Assembly: GCF_001307805.1 (NCBI RefSeq)
Contig: NZ_CP013862.1
Span: forward strand, 1,364,001-1,428,000
Source of the DNA: Lentibacillus amyloliquefaciens
GTDB lineage: Bacteria > Bacillota > Bacilli > Bacillales > Amphibacillaceae
Direction: 5' to 3'
DNA: 64,000 nt
Made by a program: the position numbers and the translations under genes. The notes below the pieces were generated by a model. It ran no database searches. It worked only from the letters and a program-made list of their open reading frames with translations, and was not told the origin of the DNA. Shown piece after piece: positions 1 to 9,110 of the stretch. Each line of letters opens with the position of its first letter. Positions within the stretch are counted from its first letter, which is position 1.

Positions 1-13
1 TCACGTTTTAATC

Positions 14-694
14 TTACAATTCTGTTGTTTCACCAATCTTCATTGCCTTGCCTTCTCCGGTTTTCACTTTGGAAGCAAACGCTTCGGCATCCTGTTCGAT
101 TAGCGGGAAGGTATTGTAATGCACCGGAACAATCGTCCCTGCATTAATCCAATCGGAAGCAACCAGTGCATCTTCCGGTCCCATTGTAAAGTTATCGCCA
201 ATCGGAACAAATGCAATATCGATATCATTCATCTCACCAATCAGCTTCAAATCACTGAATAACCCGGTATCGCCTACATGATAAATCGTTTTACCGTCAA
301 TCGTCAGTAAAATTCCGCCCGGCATACCGGTGTAGATAATCGTTCCGTCTTCTTCCGTATAAGAAGAACCGTGAAACGCCTGGGTGAACTTCACTTTGCC
401 AAAATCAAATTCGTGAGCACCACCAATATGCATTGGATGCGTATTCAGGCCTTTGCCACCTAAGTAATTTGCCAGTTCATTCGGAGCAACGACCAGTGCA
501 TCGTTACGTTTGGCAATATCTTCGGTGTCCCCGACATGGTCGTTATGACCGTGTGTTAACAGAATCACATCTGCTTCAACCGACCCCGCATCAAGATCAC
601 AATCTTCTGTTCCGGAAATGAACGGATCGATTAAAATGGTATGATTATTTGTTTGAACCCGAACTATAGAATGTCCATGATAGGATACTTTCAT
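14..694 (-). CDS. ytkL: UPF0173 metal-dependent hydrolase (YtkL)
   Basis: A 226-residue metallo-beta-lactamase-fold protein of the UPF0173 family. The zinc-binding motif THGHNDH lies at residues 47-53 (His48, His50, Asp52, His53), and later His and Asp ligands are visible in HVGDTG and VPVHYNT. The length is typical of the family. The substrate is not established; the protein is expected to be cytosolic. AAAGGAGCG precedes the ATG at 694. The gene is transcribed leftwards from a promoter that should lie in 700-915. Its position beside ytkK-type and ack genes matches B. subtilis. Confidence 0.93.
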   Translation of the reverse strand: MKVSYHGHSIVRVQTNNHTILIDPFISGTEDCDLDAGSVEADVILLTHGHNDHVGDTEDIAKRNDALVVAPNELANYLGGKGLNTHPMHIGGAHEFDFGKVKFTQAFHGSSYTEEDGTIIYTGMPGGILLTIDGKTIYHVGDTGLFSDLKLIGEMNDIDIAFVPIGDNFTMGPEDALVASDWINAGTIVPVHYNTFPLIEQDAEAFASKVKTGEGKAMKIGETTEL

Positions 695-915
695 GATTAT
701 CGCTCCTTTTGCAAAATAGTCTGCACTCTATACATTCGATAGAGACCTCCCAAACTCCTTTACCCGTTTCAACTATTTTTATTCATTTCAATTAAAAATC
801 AGCTCAAAATCTTTAGTATTTGAAAAATAGACCACCATCAGAAAGATCTCTCCCTAATTAAAAATTTCAGCGTCCATTGAATTCAAAATACCCGCCTTTA
901 AGAAAACGGCCTTAT
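695..915. other. Intergenic stretch, no gene seen
   Basis: AT-rich spacer between ytkL and the terminator of the PspA-like gene. It must hold the ytkL promoter, but I could not pick one hexamer pair with confidence. No open frame, repeat or RNA structure stands out. Confidence 0.5.
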
Positions 916-950
916 GTAAAAAACGTTCAGATACTAATATAATCCGAACG
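916..950 (-). terminator. Rho-independent terminator of the PspA-like gene
   Basis: On the minus strand a stem CGTTCGGA / TCTGAACG (one mismatch) is followed by a T-run (GTTTTTTAC). It lies 60-95 bp past the stop at 1010. A second, weaker GGGTGCT/AGCACCC pairing with a long loop occupies 958-1003. Confidence 0.6.
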
Positions 951-1009
951 CTTTTACGGGTGCTGATTATGCTGTCAAAAGAAACAGTTATTTGGGAGCA
1001 CCCTATTTG

Positions 1010-1684
1010 TTATTCTTTGCCCATTTTCTTTTTTAACTCAGCCAATTCATCATCGACTTTGTTATCGTCATCATTCAATTGATCAAATTCTTCATCCAGT
1101 GAGCGGTTTTCGTGTGTGAAGTCTTCACTCGTGTCAGCCTCGGCTTCATACTGCAGCACTTTTTCTTCCATCCGTTCAAATCCTTTCTTGGATTCATCAC
1201 TGCCTATGGCTGACATCGTCCGATTCATTTTTGTTTTTGTTTTTGCGGACTCTGCACGGGCCTGAAGTGAATCTTTTTTCAATTTCATCTGCTGATATTC
1301 TTTCTTCATCTCATCGAGCTTATGACGTAATTCACGCGTATCTTTACTGGCCTGCTCCCATGACTCTTTCAGCAAACCTGCCTGTTGTTCAAGGTCAGCC
1401 TTGTCTTCCAATGCACGCTTTGCCAAATCTTCATTTTCCGCCGCTACTGCCTGCTCAGCCTGATTCTGACGTTTTTCCACTTTTGCCTCTGCATCATCAG
1501 CTTTTCGCTTCAGCATTTTTTCATTGGCGACTTGTTTGGCAACCGCTGACTCGACTTCCCGGATATCGCTTTCCATGTCCCGCATAAACTGATCAAGCAT
1601 TTTCACCGGATCTTCCGCCTTGTCAACCATAGCATTCAATTCCGAACCGACAACAGTCGAAACACGTTTAAAGAACTTAAACAT
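1010..1684 (-). CDS. PspA/IM30 family phage-shock protein
   Basis: A 224-residue, almost entirely helical and highly charged protein with the PspA/IM30 architecture. A short amphipathic N-terminal helix (MFKFFKRVSTVVGSELNAMV) precedes long coiled coils to about residue 195 and an acidic tail. Family members assemble on the inner face of the cytoplasmic membrane and stabilise it under envelope stress (LiaH, PspA, Vipp1). The closest B. subtilis equivalent by location is not certain, so no symbol is given. AGGAGG sits 9 bp before the ATG at 1684. It appears monocistronic, with a terminator at 916-950. Confidence 0.88.
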   Translation of the reverse strand: MFKFFKRVSTVVGSELNAMVDKAEDPVKMLDQFMRDMESDIREVESAVAKQVANEKMLKRKADDAEAKVEKRQNQAEQAVAAENEDLAKRALEDKADLEQQAGLLKESWEQASKDTRELRHKLDEMKKEYQQMKLKKDSLQARAESAKTKTKMNRTMSAIGSDESKKGFERMEEKVLQYEAEADTSEDFTHENRSLDEEFDQLNDDDNKVDDELAELKKKMGKE

Positions 1685-1805
1685 AGATTTAACCTCCTTA
1701 ATTAAAATATTTCCAAAAGATATCCGTTATTTTTTAGTCTTCTTTATACAATACGAATAACTAACGAAATGGTTTCAAAATTGATCGATATTTCCTGGAT
1801 CGATT

Positions 1806-1814
1806 TGTTATAAT
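1806..1814 (+). promoter_or_regulatory. Extended -10 promoter of the M24 peptidase gene
   Basis: TGTTATAAT is a perfect extended -10 element (TGn plus TATAAT at 1809-1814); no good -35 is present at 17 bp. It overlaps an in-frame ATG at 1813, so that ATG cannot be the start and the downstream TTG is preferred. Confidence 0.7.
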
Positions 1815-1845
1815 GAAGATCATGACCAGAAGAGAGGTGCTTACA

Positions 1846-2943
1846 TTGACAAACAGACTGGACACTCTGCTCGAGAAACTCAAGGATCAGAAACTCGACA
1901 GTATGCTTGTGACGTCTGCTTCGAATTTTTATTATCTGAGCAATCATTATACAGATCCGCACGAACGCGTTATTGCTGTGTATGTCAGCAGATTCCATGA
2001 CCCATTATTGATTATACCCGCTTTGGAGAAAGATGATGCCAAAAAAGCAGGTTGGGAATTCGAATTAATCGCCTATAGTGACCATGAGAATCCATGGGAA
2101 CTGTTTTATAAATTCTTAAAGCGTCACAACAAAATGCCAGAAACAATTGCAGTGGAATATAATCATCTGACGCTGGAGGGTTTCGGGCAAGTTAAATCAG
2201 TGCTGCCGAATGCTGTTTTTCAGGATGCGCAGGAAATCCTGTCCAACTTACGCGTTATCAAAAGTGCTGAAGAATATAAACTGCTTAAAGAAGCGGCTAA
2301 ATTTGCCGACTTCGGTATCGAAACCGGCATCAAAGCTATAAAAGAGGGCACCAGTGAACTGGAGATCATTGCAAAAATCGAATACGAGCTGAAGAAACAA
2401 GGAATCCAGCAGATGTCCTTTTCGACAATGGCTTTATCAGGAACCAAAACGGCATCACCGCACGGAACACCTTCAATGAAAAAAATCGAAAAAGGTGATC
2501 TTGTGCTATTTGATCTTGGTGTCGTTTATGAAGGGTATTGTTCGGATATTTCACGAACGGTCGCCTTCAACTCCATCACTCCTGAACAGGAAACAATCTA
2601 CAATACAGTCCTGGATGCGGAAACGAAGGCGATCAAATCATCAAAGCAAGGCATTGCTGTCAAAGATATTGATTTAGCGGCACGTCACCACATAGATGAA
2701 AACGGTTATGGCCGATATTTTATACATAGAGTTGGTCATGGACTTGGAATCGAAACACATGAATACCCTTCGATGCATAGTGAAAACAAACTGCCGATCG
2801 AAAAAGGGATGTGTTTCACAATCGAGCCGGGGATTTATGTACCTGATACGGGCGGTGTTAGAATCGAAGACATGATTTTCATAACTGACGGTGGTGCTGA
2901 AACATTAACAAGGTTCCCGAAAGAACTGCAAATAGTGGATTAA
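1846..2943 (+). CDS. M24 family Xaa-Pro peptidase
   Basis: Pita-bread-fold metallopeptidase, 365 residues, most like Xaa-Pro dipeptidase/aminopeptidase P of bacilli. An N-terminal creatinase-like domain (about 1-130) precedes the catalytic domain. All five metal ligands are visible: Asp in FDLG, Asp in CSDIS, His in HRVGHGLG, Glu in IEPGIY and Glu in RIEDM. It should release N-terminal residues next to proline in the cytosol. The open frame runs back to 1813, but that ATG is inside the -10 box. The TTG at 1846 follows AGAGAGGTG at the proper distance, and the protein then begins MTNRLDTLLEK like its relatives. A 162-bp repeat begins 13 bp after the stop. Confidence 0.88.
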   Translation: MTNRLDTLLEKLKDQKLDSMLVTSASNFYYLSNHYTDPHERVIAVYVSRFHDPLLIIPALEKDDAKKAGWEFELIAYSDHENPWELFYKFLKRHNKMPETIAVEYNHLTLEGFGQVKSVLPNAVFQDAQEILSNLRVIKSAEEYKLLKEAAKFADFGIETGIKAIKEGTSELEIIAKIEYELKKQGIQQMSFSTMALSGTKTASPHGTPSMKKIEKGDLVLFDLGVVYEGYCSDISRTVAFNSITPEQETIYNTVLDAETKAIKSSKQGIAVKDIDLAARHHIDENGYGRYFIHRVGHGLGIETHEYPSMHSENKLPIEKGMCFTIEPGIYVPDTGGVRIEDMIFITDGGAETLTRFPKELQIVD

Positions 2944-2955
2944 TATATGTGCGAA

Positions 2956-3117
2956 ATAAAGTGAATCTTCAATCAGTGGGGAGTTCTTTCTTTCCCCCAC
3001 TGATTGTTAGATGAACGAATCGGACATTTACTGACAGTTGATCCCCCGCCTATTCTTCATCATCGTATACGCGAACATTTGAGATGGGGGTCTTTCTGCC
3101 AGTTACATGCGGGATAA
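2956..3117 (+). repeat. Dispersed 162-bp two-hairpin repeat, copy R1
   Basis: One of three copies in this window (R1, R2 at 7724-7886 inverted, R3 at 37084-37242). It runs from ATAAAGTGAATCTTC to TTACATGCGGGATAAA. Inside are a 12-bp stem (AATCAGTGGGG / CCCCACTGATT) and a longer imperfect stem built on CCCCC/GGGGG and ACTGaCAG/CTGcCAGT. There are no terminal inverted repeats and no coding frame. R1 lies between the M24 gene and ytkK, which converge. Confidence 0.85.
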
Positions 3118-3137
3118 ATGGCCATGAATAATGATTA

Positions 3138-3166
3138 AAAGCGGTTCCTCCCATAGGAACCGCTTT
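3138..3166. terminator. Bidirectional terminator between M24 gene and ytkK
   Basis: Perfect 12-bp stem AAAGCGGTTCCT / AGGAACCGCTTT with a 5-base loop, flanked by A-rich and T-rich DNA. It sits between two convergent genes. Confidence 0.8.
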
Positions 3167-3208
3167 GAGTTATGTTTAATGTCTTTTGGCTCATCAATTT
3201 GCACTATT

Positions 3209-3970
3209 CTACCGGTACCTGTTTATGACATCAATCCCGCCGGTAATTTCAAATATGGAGCCTGTTATCATATCCGAATTGTGATCACACAAGTATAGAA
3301 TCGCCCGCGCTATATCTTCCCCTGTTCCTGGCCTGCCAATCGGAGTTTTATCGCCGTTAACCTGTCTGCTTTCTTCAATTTCAGCTTCCTTCATATCCCC
3401 AACTATGTTGCCCGGACAGACCATATTTGAAGTGATTTGGTTCTCGGCTTCTTCTATAGCAATTGTTTTTGTCAACGACACAAGTCCGCTCTTAGCCGCT
3501 GCAAAAGCAGCACGATATGGCCAGCCTGATGCGTTATTTGCTTCCTGGAAACCGTAATTGACAATCCGGCCGAATCCACGCTTTCGCATATGTGGCAGCG
3601 TCTCCTTCAACAAATAAAATACCGCATTCAAATTTCCATTCATCATTTCATGCCACTCATCATCCGAATAGTCAAGCAGCTTTTTGCGTTCGAATACAAA
3701 CGGACCAGCATTGTTGATAAGGTAATCAATACCGCCATGGTGATCAACGGCGCGATTGACCAAATTGACAATGTCTTTTTTTCTCGTCACGTCTGTTTTT
3801 TCAATATATAATGATTGGCTGTAAGAAGCAAATTCTTTTTGCAAGACCTGAGCTTTATCAGCATTAGTGTGATATGTTGTTGTTACCTTGTGTCCGGCTT
3901 CCAGAAATTTTTTAACCACTTGTTTTCCAAGTCCGGATGTTCCGGCTGTAATCAAGGCATGTCCCATCAT
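3209..3970 (-). CDS. ytkK: Short-chain dehydrogenase-like protein (YtkK type), catalytic Tyr missing
   Basis: A Rossmann-fold protein of the SDR family, 253 residues from the ATG at 3970 (252 if the next ATG is used). GGAGGAG precedes this start; an upstream open extension lacks a binding site. The nucleotide-binding TAGTSGLG (residues 8-15) and the structural NNAG (86-89) are intact. The YxxxK motif reads FAAAK, so the catalytic Tyr is Phe156 (codon TTT) beside Lys160. No Ser occurs at the usual place about 13 residues upstream. It may bind NAD(P) without normal SDR catalysis, or act by another mechanism. The FabG-like label is therefore only structural. Location matches B. subtilis ytkK. 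Confidence 0.8.
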   Translation of the reverse strand: MMGHALITAGTSGLGKQVVKKFLEAGHKVTTTYHTNADKAQVLQKEFASYSQSLYIEKTDVTRKKDIVNLVNRAVDHHGGIDYLINNAGPFVFERKKLLDYSDDEWHEMMNGNLNAVFYLLKETLPHMRKRGFGRIVNYGFQEANNASGWPYRAAFAAAKSGLVSLTKTIAIEEAENQITSNMVCPGNIVGDMKEAEIEESRQVNGDKTPIGRPGTGEDIARAILYLCDHNSDMITGSIFEITGGIDVINRYR

Positions 3971-4060
3971 TCGCTCCTCCTTATTCAGTACATAAATTTT
4001 GACTGAATACTTGTCATGATTGACATTATAACACAATAAACTGATTATAAGCAGGAAAAC

Positions 4061-4095
4061 AATCCACCCGACCTGAATTAAGATCAGGGTGGATT
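4061..4095 (-). terminator. Terminator of the 50-residue gene
   Basis: AATCCACCC / GGGTGGATT stem followed on the minus strand by TTGTTTTCC. It lies just past the stop at 4107. Confidence 0.65.
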
Positions 4096-4106
4096 GCTTT
4101 ACCATA

Positions 4107-4259
4107 TCACTTCTTCTGATTATTATGCGTGTGGATACTGCGGTTATTGGAAAGCTTATTCTTATCCTCAATAACACCGCTCTGATAGCTTTTGAACAAC
4201 TGATTTCTTACAGCAGATATGCCTTTTTCATCTTCAAACGATTTATTTTTCTTTGACAA
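4107..4259 (-). CDS. Small basic protein, 50 residues, unknown function
   Basis: A short frame from TTG at 4259 to TGA at 4107, preceded by CTGGAGGTGATATAAC, a strong ribosome binding site, and followed by a terminator. The product starts MSKKNKSFEDEKGISAVRN and ends HNNQKK. It is hydrophilic, mostly basic, without a membrane segment or cysteines. I do not recognise a domain. It occupies the place where B. subtilis has the small gene ytzD (from memory), but I cannot confirm homology. The combination of binding site, full-length frame and terminator makes expression likely. Confidence 0.6.
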   Translation of the reverse strand: MSKKNKSFEDEKGISAVRNQLFKSYQSGVIEDKNKLSNNRSIHTHNNQKK

Positions 4260-4396
4260 GTTATATCACCTCCAGTTTTAGTATGTTCACATTTAAGACA
4301 TAAAAAAGCAGTTGATCTTTCCAGTTTTACAAAAAATTTGATTGTCAGTCGCGTTGAACGGGTATTAATATAATAAGAAAGAAGGAGGGGAATACA

Positions 4397-4831
4397 GTGG
4401 ATTCTGAATATAAGCAGATTGTCGTTGCAGTTGATGGATCGGAAGCTTCGGAAAAGGCTTTCAAAAAAGCACTGGACATTGTTAAGCGAAATGAGGCACG
4501 TATGATATTGGCCCACGTTGTCGACTCGAGAACCTTTGCTACGGCAGAGGCCTATGACAGGACTCTTGCGGAACGGGCAGAAGAATATGCAAAAGATTTA
4601 GTGGGCAGTTATGTGGAAAACGCAAAAGTTGCCGGTGTTACAAATTTGGTGAAATGCATTGAATATGGTTCTCCAAAAGTAAAAATTGCCAAAGACATTG
4701 CAGGTAATTTTGGAGCAGATTTAATTATTTGCGGTGCTACCGGAATGGGTGCAGTCGAACGCTTCCTGATCGGTAGTGTTTCAGAAAGTATTACACGGTA
4801 TGCCTCATGCGATGTGCTCGTTGTACGGTAA
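4397..4831 (+). CDS. Universal stress protein, UspA family
   Basis: A single-domain Usp of 144 residues, starting at GTG 4397 after AAGGAGGGG. The ATP-binding signature G-2x-G-9x-G-S is complete (GATG, then MGAVERFLI, then GS) near residues 114-128. Family members bind ATP and help cells survive starvation and other stresses in the cytosol; the exact role is unknown. It reads divergently from the 50-residue gene and ends at a strong terminator shared with moaB. Confidence 0.92.
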   Translation: MDSEYKQIVVAVDGSEASEKAFKKALDIVKRNEARMILAHVVDSRTFATAEAYDRTLAERAEEYAKDLVGSYVENAKVAGVTNLVKCIEYGSPKVKIAKDIAGNFGADLIICGATGMGAVERFLIGSVSESITRYASCDVLVVR

Positions 4832-4858
4832 CATTCATATAAATATGATTAATATCTA

Positions 4859-4888
4859 TCGCGCGACTTTTCACTCGTGATCGCGCGA
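4859..4888. terminator. Bidirectional terminator between usp and moaB
   Basis: Perfect 8-bp stem TCGCGCGA / TCGCGCGA followed by TTTTATACTTTTTT on the plus strand. It serves the convergent usp and moaB genes. Confidence 0.85.
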
Positions 4889-4905
4889 TTTTATACTTTT
4901 TTGGA

Positions 4906-5418
4906 TTACAGGATATCCTTTTTTGCTTCATTTATGACATGTGCCAGCTCAGGAATAACCAGTTTATTCATGGCTAATTTTACTGCCCCTGAGGAACCAG
5001 GTGTTGCAAAAATCGGTGTATGTTCAATTACACCGGCGATAGCCCTTGATAAAACAGCCGATGAGCCAATATCTTCCTGATAGCTGAGCATACGAAAAAT
5101 CTCCCCAAAACCGTTCATTTCTTTACTAAGCATCGGTTTAATTGTCTCGATGGTCACATCCCGGTAAGCAATCCCGGTTCCGCCATTTGTTAAAATGACA
5201 TCGACATATGGATCCTTACAGCCGGCTTCGATTTCATTCTGAATGACATGCTTATCATCTGAAATAATCTTTTTGACCATCACGTTATGACCTGCTGTTT
5301 CAAGCAGTTCTGTCATCAGCCGCCCACTTTTATCCGTTGCATCAGTTCGTGTATCACTGATTGTAATGACCATGCAATTAACCGGGGCTTGTCTTTCTTT
5401 ATGTTTATGGACAGCCAA
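4906..5418 (-). CDS. moaB: Molybdenum cofactor biosynthesis protein MoaB
   Basis: A 170-residue MoaB/MogA-fold protein that adenylates molybdopterin before metal insertion. The conserved ISDTRT (near 20-25), TNGGTGIAYRDVT loop and the TPGSSGAVKLAM segment that binds the MPT phosphate are all present. The start is TTG at 5418, placed after AAAGGAGGGGG. The stop at 4906 faces the usp gene. It lies directly downstream of ackA, as in B. subtilis; argGH, which lie nearby in B. subtilis, are absent here. Confidence 0.93.
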   Translation of the reverse strand: MAVHKHKERQAPVNCMVITISDTRTDATDKSGRLMTELLETAGHNVMVKKIISDDKHVIQNEIEAGCKDPYVDVILTNGGTGIAYRDVTIETIKPMLSKEMNGFGEIFRMLSYQEDIGSSAVLSRAIAGVIEHTPIFATPGSSGAVKLAMNKLVIPELAHVINEAKKDIL

Positions 5419-5430
5419 AACCCCCCTCCT

Positions 5431-6618
5431 TTAGCCTTCCTTTATCAGTCTTACCGTATCACGTGCAATCACCACTTCTTCATCGGTCGGTATCACCATC
5501 ACTTTTACCGGAGAATGCGGATAATTGATAAACGCTTCTTTTCCTCGTATCTTATTGCGTGAAGGATCCCAATAGACACCCATAAATTCCATCCCGGTAA
5601 GGACTTTTTCCCGGATCACATCACTATTTTCACCGACACCCGCAGTGAAAATAATGGCGTCAACACCTGACATTCTTGCAGCATAAGAACCAAGATATTT
5701 ATGAATCCGCCCTGCAAAAACTTCCAATGCCAACTCCGCACGGTCGTTTTCATCAGCATGCTGCTCAATATCACGCAGGTCACTGGAAAAACCGGATAAT
5801 GCTAACATCCCGCTTTTATTATTTAATATATTAACGACTTCATCTGCTTCTTGTCCTGTTTTTTCCATGATGAATGGAATCAATGCCGGGTCAATGTTTC
5901 CGGAACGCGTACCCATTGTGACACCTGCCAGTGGCGTGAAACCCATCGATGTATCAATCGATTTGCCATTTTCAATTGCGGCAATACTGGCACCATTTCC
6001 GAGATGGCATGAAATAAGACGCAACTGTTCAAGCGGAATGCCCATCATTTCTGCGGCACGCTGTGAAACATATTTATGTGAAGTTCCATGAAAACCGTAT
6101 TTGCGTATGCCATAATCCTTATAATATGCGTAAGGTAAACTGTATAAATATGATTTCTCCGGCATGGTCTGATGAAAGGCGGTGTCGAATACTGCCACCA
6201 TCGGAACATCAGGCAGAATTTCCCTGAATGCACGAATACCTGTCAAATTAGCCGGATTATGCAACGGAGCCAATTCAGAAACCTCTTCAATCGTTTTGAT
6301 TACTTCATCTGTTATGATGACGGAATCACTGAACTTTTCTCCACCGTGCACAACACGATGGCCAACAGCTTTGATCTCATCCATTGACTGAATTGCACCT
6401 GATGATTGAAGTTTATCCAACAATAATTTAACCGCAACATCATGGTCAGGTATCTCCATTATCTCCTTGTTTTTCTCCATAACTTCAATCGAAAAAACAG
6501 AGTCGGTTAAACCAATACGTTCCACGAGCCCTTTTGCCAAAACCGATTCATCAGGCATATCGATTAATTGGAATTTCAAAGAAGAACTACCTGCATTGAT
6601 TGCCAGTATCTTGGACAT
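5431..6618 (-). CDS. ackA: Acetate kinase
   Basis: Acetate kinase, 395 residues, the same length as the B. subtilis enzyme. It interconverts acetyl phosphate plus ADP with acetate plus ATP in overflow metabolism. The ASKHA-fold signatures are present: [11 protein letters not shown] at the N-terminus, [21 protein letters not shown] and AGVGEN. The ATG at 6618 follows AAGGGG; a further in-frame ATG at 6636 has no ribosome binding site. It lies 22 bp behind ytxK and is probably cotranscribed with it. CcpA, encoded further along this window, activates ackA in B. subtilis; I did not find a convincing cre site here. Confidence 0.96.
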   Translation of the reverse strand: MSKILAINAGSSSLKFQLIDMPDESVLAKGLVERIGLTDSVFSIEVMEKNKEIMEIPDHDVAVKLLLDKLQSSGAIQSMDEIKAVGHRVVHGGEKFSDSVIITDEVIKTIEEVSELAPLHNPANLTGIRAFREILPDVPMVAVFDTAFHQTMPEKSYLYSLPYAYYKDYGIRKYGFHGTSHKYVSQRAAEMMGIPLEQLRLISCHLGNGASIAAIENGKSIDTSMGFTPLAGVTMGTRSGNIDPALIPFIMEKTGQEADEVVNILNNKSGMLALSGFSSDLRDIEQHADENDRAELALEVFAGRIHKYLGSYAARMSGVDAIIFTAGVGENSDVIREKVLTGMEFMGVYWDPSRNKIRGKEAFINYPHSPVKVMVIPTDEEVVIARDTVRLIKEG

Positions 6619-6640
6619 ACGACCAAACCCCTTCATACAC

Positions 6641-7606
6641 TTATTTATTCATATTCTCTTTAAACCATTGGTTCATTTGCGCTAAGATATCGTTCATGGC
6701 TTCGGTATTCTTAAATGAAGGCAACTGAGCTAACAACGGCTGTTTCAATGCGCTTGTTTCCGGTCCATTTTTTTGCAGCAACAGGATACTTTTTCGATTT
6801 TTTTCAGATTTAAATGCTGATTCCGGCAGCTGCACGACACCGATAATATGTGCATTTTCCTGAAGATAGGCATGCAGTTTGTCAGACTGATCACTTTCAA
6901 AAAGAAATTCAGGAATGACGAAAACCAAGTATCCGCCTTCTTTCGTATAATTGATGCTCTGTTCGATAAATAAATGGTGGGCATACGAATGACCTTCGTC
7001 TGCTGTCATTTCATAATCATTTGCGCGAATGTCGTCAGGATAATAACCAACCGGCAAATCGCTGATGACCAGATCAACCGGATCCATCAGAAAAGGACGC
7101 AAGCTGTCCTGATGGAAAAATTCAATTTCCTTTTTCTGCAGATTAGCACTCAAAACAGCGAGCTGAATAAGTGTCGGATCAACTTCTCCCGCTGAGACGT
7201 CACCAACATCGTCCAGCTGTTCCATGACAATCGATAATAAATTTCCCGTACCGCTTGCCGGGTCAAACACCCGTAAACTTTTTTGACCTTCTGTTAATTT
7301 GCCAGCCAAATAGCCGGCAAACAAGGCGACTGTTTCAGGTGTCATCAGGTGTTGTTCCTGAGTTGCCCCTTTCATTCCTTTTAAAATGGCGAGCTGCACA
7401 GCTTTTCTCACTTCCACCACTTCATAAGATGCGGTGTCCGGTAATTTTTGCAGCTGTTCTGTTAATTCTTTCTGTGGCTCTCCTTCAAAAACGGCCTCCA
7501 GGACAATTGCCAAACTGTCTAAATACGTTTCATTCAAATCTTGCTGAACTGTTTCCGTTAAATTATCAATTTGTTCAAATAAGCCTTCCACATTTGATTG
7601 TTCCAT
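6641..7606 (-). CDS. ytxK: Class I SAM-dependent methyltransferase YtxK
   Basis: A 321-residue N6-adenine-type methyltransferase fold. The SAM-binding motif [11 protein letters not shown] and the catalytic motif region [11 protein letters not shown] (in place of NPPY) are visible. The substrate is unknown. GGAGGATTAAG precedes the ATG at 7606. The frame stays open to 7831, but that extension runs through the R2 repeat and has no binding site, so it is rejected. It forms a two-gene unit with ackA as in B. subtilis. The R2 repeat separates it from tpx and leaves only about 117 bp for a promoter. Confidence 0.9.
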   Translation of the reverse strand: MEQSNVEGLFEQIDNLTETVQQDLNETYLDSLAIVLEAVFEGEPQKELTEQLQKLPDTASYEVVEVRKAVQLAILKGMKGATQEQHLMTPETVALFAGYLAGKLTEGQKSLRVFDPASGTGNLLSIVMEQLDDVGDVSAGEVDPTLIQLAVLSANLQKKEIEFFHQDSLRPFLMDPVDLVISDLPVGYYPDDIRANDYEMTADEGHSYAHHLFIEQSINYTKEGGYLVFVIPEFLFESDQSDKLHAYLQENAHIIGVVQLPESAFKSEKNRKSILLLQKNGPETSALKQPLLAQLPSFKNTEAMNDILAQMNQWFKENMNK

Positions 7607-7723
7607 TCTTAATCCTCCGATCCACTCTTGAGAAAGCGGTTCTATTGTATCAAATGACCGGCGCATCCTGAAATAAAAAGCTCCCCTGCCACATTTCGAG
7701 CAGGAGAGACGCAACAGGAGAGA

Positions 7724-7886
7724 TTTATCCCGCATGTAACTGGCGGCAGTAAGACCCCCACCACAAAAGTTCGCGTATACGATGAAGATTAGTTGGGGGA
7801 TCAACTGCCAGTATATGTCCGATTCGTTCACCTAACAATCAGTGGGGGAAGAAAGAAAACCCCCACTGATTGAAGTTTCACTTTAT
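7724..7886 (-). repeat. Dispersed 162-bp two-hairpin repeat, copy R2 (inverted)
   Basis: Reverse-orientation copy of R1 and R3 between tpx and ytxK. Its ATAAAG end overlaps the tpx stop: the TAA at 7883-7885 is part of the repeat. The CAGTGGGGG hairpin is perfect here, while the second hairpin carries several substitutions. Confidence 0.85.
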
Positions 7887-8383
7887 TCCGCTTTTTTCGC
7901 TGCTTCCAAGGCACCCTCATAATCCGGATGATTGGTTGCCTCATCGACATATTCCACATAAGTGACATTATCATTTGAGTCAACCACAAATACAGCGCGT
8001 GCCAGAAGACGGAGCTCTTTAATCAGGACACCATATTTTTCACCAAAATCTGCCTGACGGTGATCTGATAATGTATCCAAATTCTTCACGCCATTTGCTG
8101 CACACCAGCGTCCCTGAGCAAACGGCAAATCCATGCTGATGGTTAACACCTGGACATTTCCAAGCTTGTCTGCTTCTTCATTAAAACGCTTTGTTTCATC
8201 AGAGCAGACACCCGTATCAACTGAAGGTACAGCAGCGATCAACCGCACTTTGCCTTTATAATCACTGAGTGATACTTCCTGAAGATCATTGGCTAAAACC
8301 GTAAAGTCAGGAGCCTTATCACCGACTGAAACTTCATTCCCCAACAATGTGACCGGATCCTGATTAAATGTAACATTTGCCAT
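7883..8383 (-). CDS. tpx: Thiol peroxidase (atypical 2-Cys peroxiredoxin)
   Basis: A 166-residue Tpx that reduces hydroperoxides using thioredoxin. The peroxidatic cysteine is Cys60 in PSVDTGVC and the resolving cysteine is Cys94 in GRWCAA, the normal Tpx pair. The ATG at 8383 is preceded by AAAGGGATGATTCAC; the slightly earlier ATG at 8392 overlaps that site. Its stop codon lies inside the terminal bases of the R2 repeat, whose hairpin probably also serves as the terminator. A 46-bp GTTCAAAAAG element sits about 35 bp upstream of the start. Confidence 0.95.
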   Translation of the reverse strand: MANVTFNQDPVTLLGNEVSVGDKAPDFTVLANDLQEVSLSDYKGKVRLIAAVPSVDTGVCSDETKRFNEEADKLGNVQVLTISMDLPFAQGRWCAANGVKNLDTLSDHRQADFGEKYGVLIKELRLLARAVFVVDSNDNVTYVEYVDEATNHPDYEGALEAAKKAE

Positions 8384-8419
8384 GTGAATCATCCCTTTCG
8401 TATAAATTTATTCATAAGT

Positions 8420-8465
8420 ACGTGTTCAAAAAGGAGCATTCTTACCGGACTTTTTGAACAACCTT
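8420..8465 (+). repeat. Short inverted-repeat element, GTTCAAAAAG family, copy A
   Basis: Minimal copy: GTTCAAAAAG (8424-8433) and CTTTTTGAAC (8450-8459) flank only 16 bases. Both ends match the 187-bp copy at 61283-61469 (CGTGTTCAAAAAGGAG and TTACCGGACTTTTTGAACA). It sits upstream of tpx. Confidence 0.75.
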
Positions 8466-8540
8466 TATAACTTTATTATGAATGGAACGGTCACATATGT
8501 CCACTGTTAAGGTGCATCAATCGTATGAATTTTTTGTGAA

Positions 8541-9095
8541 CTAAACATCGTAATTTTGATCAAATTCATCATTAAATGACTGCTGTGACTTACGCTGTTG
8601 TTTTTTGTCCTGCCTGCTGCGGGCTTGTTTTGACTCCTGATTCTCTTTATCGTTACTTTTACTATCGCTTTGTTGACTGGACTGTTGCTTCATCATTTCA
8701 GGAAGCCCTGATTCTTTTAATAATTGCTGAATTTTTTCGGCTGCTTTCGGTGCAAAATCGAGTAATTTTTCATATATATGCGTATTTTCATCTAGGTGAA
8801 TCATTTTAATTCCTTTTGGACTGACAATTAAAAAAGCAACCGGTGTCACAGAAACACCACCCCCGCTGCCTCCGCCAAAAGGCTTGGATGCACCGGAGGA
8901 CGATTCACCTGATGAGCTTCCGTTGAATTCGCTGCCACCTGCAGCAAATCCGAATCCCAGCTTTGATACTGGTAAAATGACACTGCCATCCATCGGTGAT
9001 TCAATTGCATCTCCAATAATTGTATTAGCCTCCGTCATATCTTTTAAATTCTCCATTGCCGTCGTCATCAGACCCTCTATCGGATGTTCATCCAT
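8541..9095 (-). CDS. gerW: Spore germination/sporulation protein GerW (YtfJ)
   Basis: A 184-residue YtfJ-family protein. The N-terminal part starts MDEHPIEGLMTTAMENLK; a glycine/serine-rich loop (GGGSGGG near 74-80) is followed by a conserved VTPVAFLIV strand. The last 50 residues are a Q/S/K/D-rich tail. In B. subtilis YtfJ/GerW is made during sporulation and is needed for L-alanine germination. It follows ytfI by 15 bp, so the two form an operon as in B. subtilis. A sigma-F or sigma-G promoter is expected but was not identified. Confidence 0.9.
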   Translation of the reverse strand: MDEHPIEGLMTTAMENLKDMTEANTIIGDAIESPMDGSVILPVSKLGFGFAAGGSEFNGSSSGESSSGASKPFGGGSGGGVSVTPVAFLIVSPKGIKMIHLDENTHIYEKLLDFAPKAAEKIQQLLKESGLPEMMKQQSSQQSDSKSNDKENQESKQARSRQDKKQQRKSQQSFNDEFDQNYDV

Positions 9096-9110
9096 GATAA
9101 TCCTCCTTCT

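Noticed and set aside
1813..1845. Upstream ATG starts of the M24 peptidase
   Set aside because: ATG 1813 lies inside the -10 box TATAAT; ATG 1822 has no binding site. The TTG at 1846 has AGAGAGGTG.
7607..7831. N-terminal extension of YtxK
   Set aside because: It runs through the R2 repeat, has no ribosome binding site, and a clear GGAGGATTAAG stands before the internal ATG at 7606.
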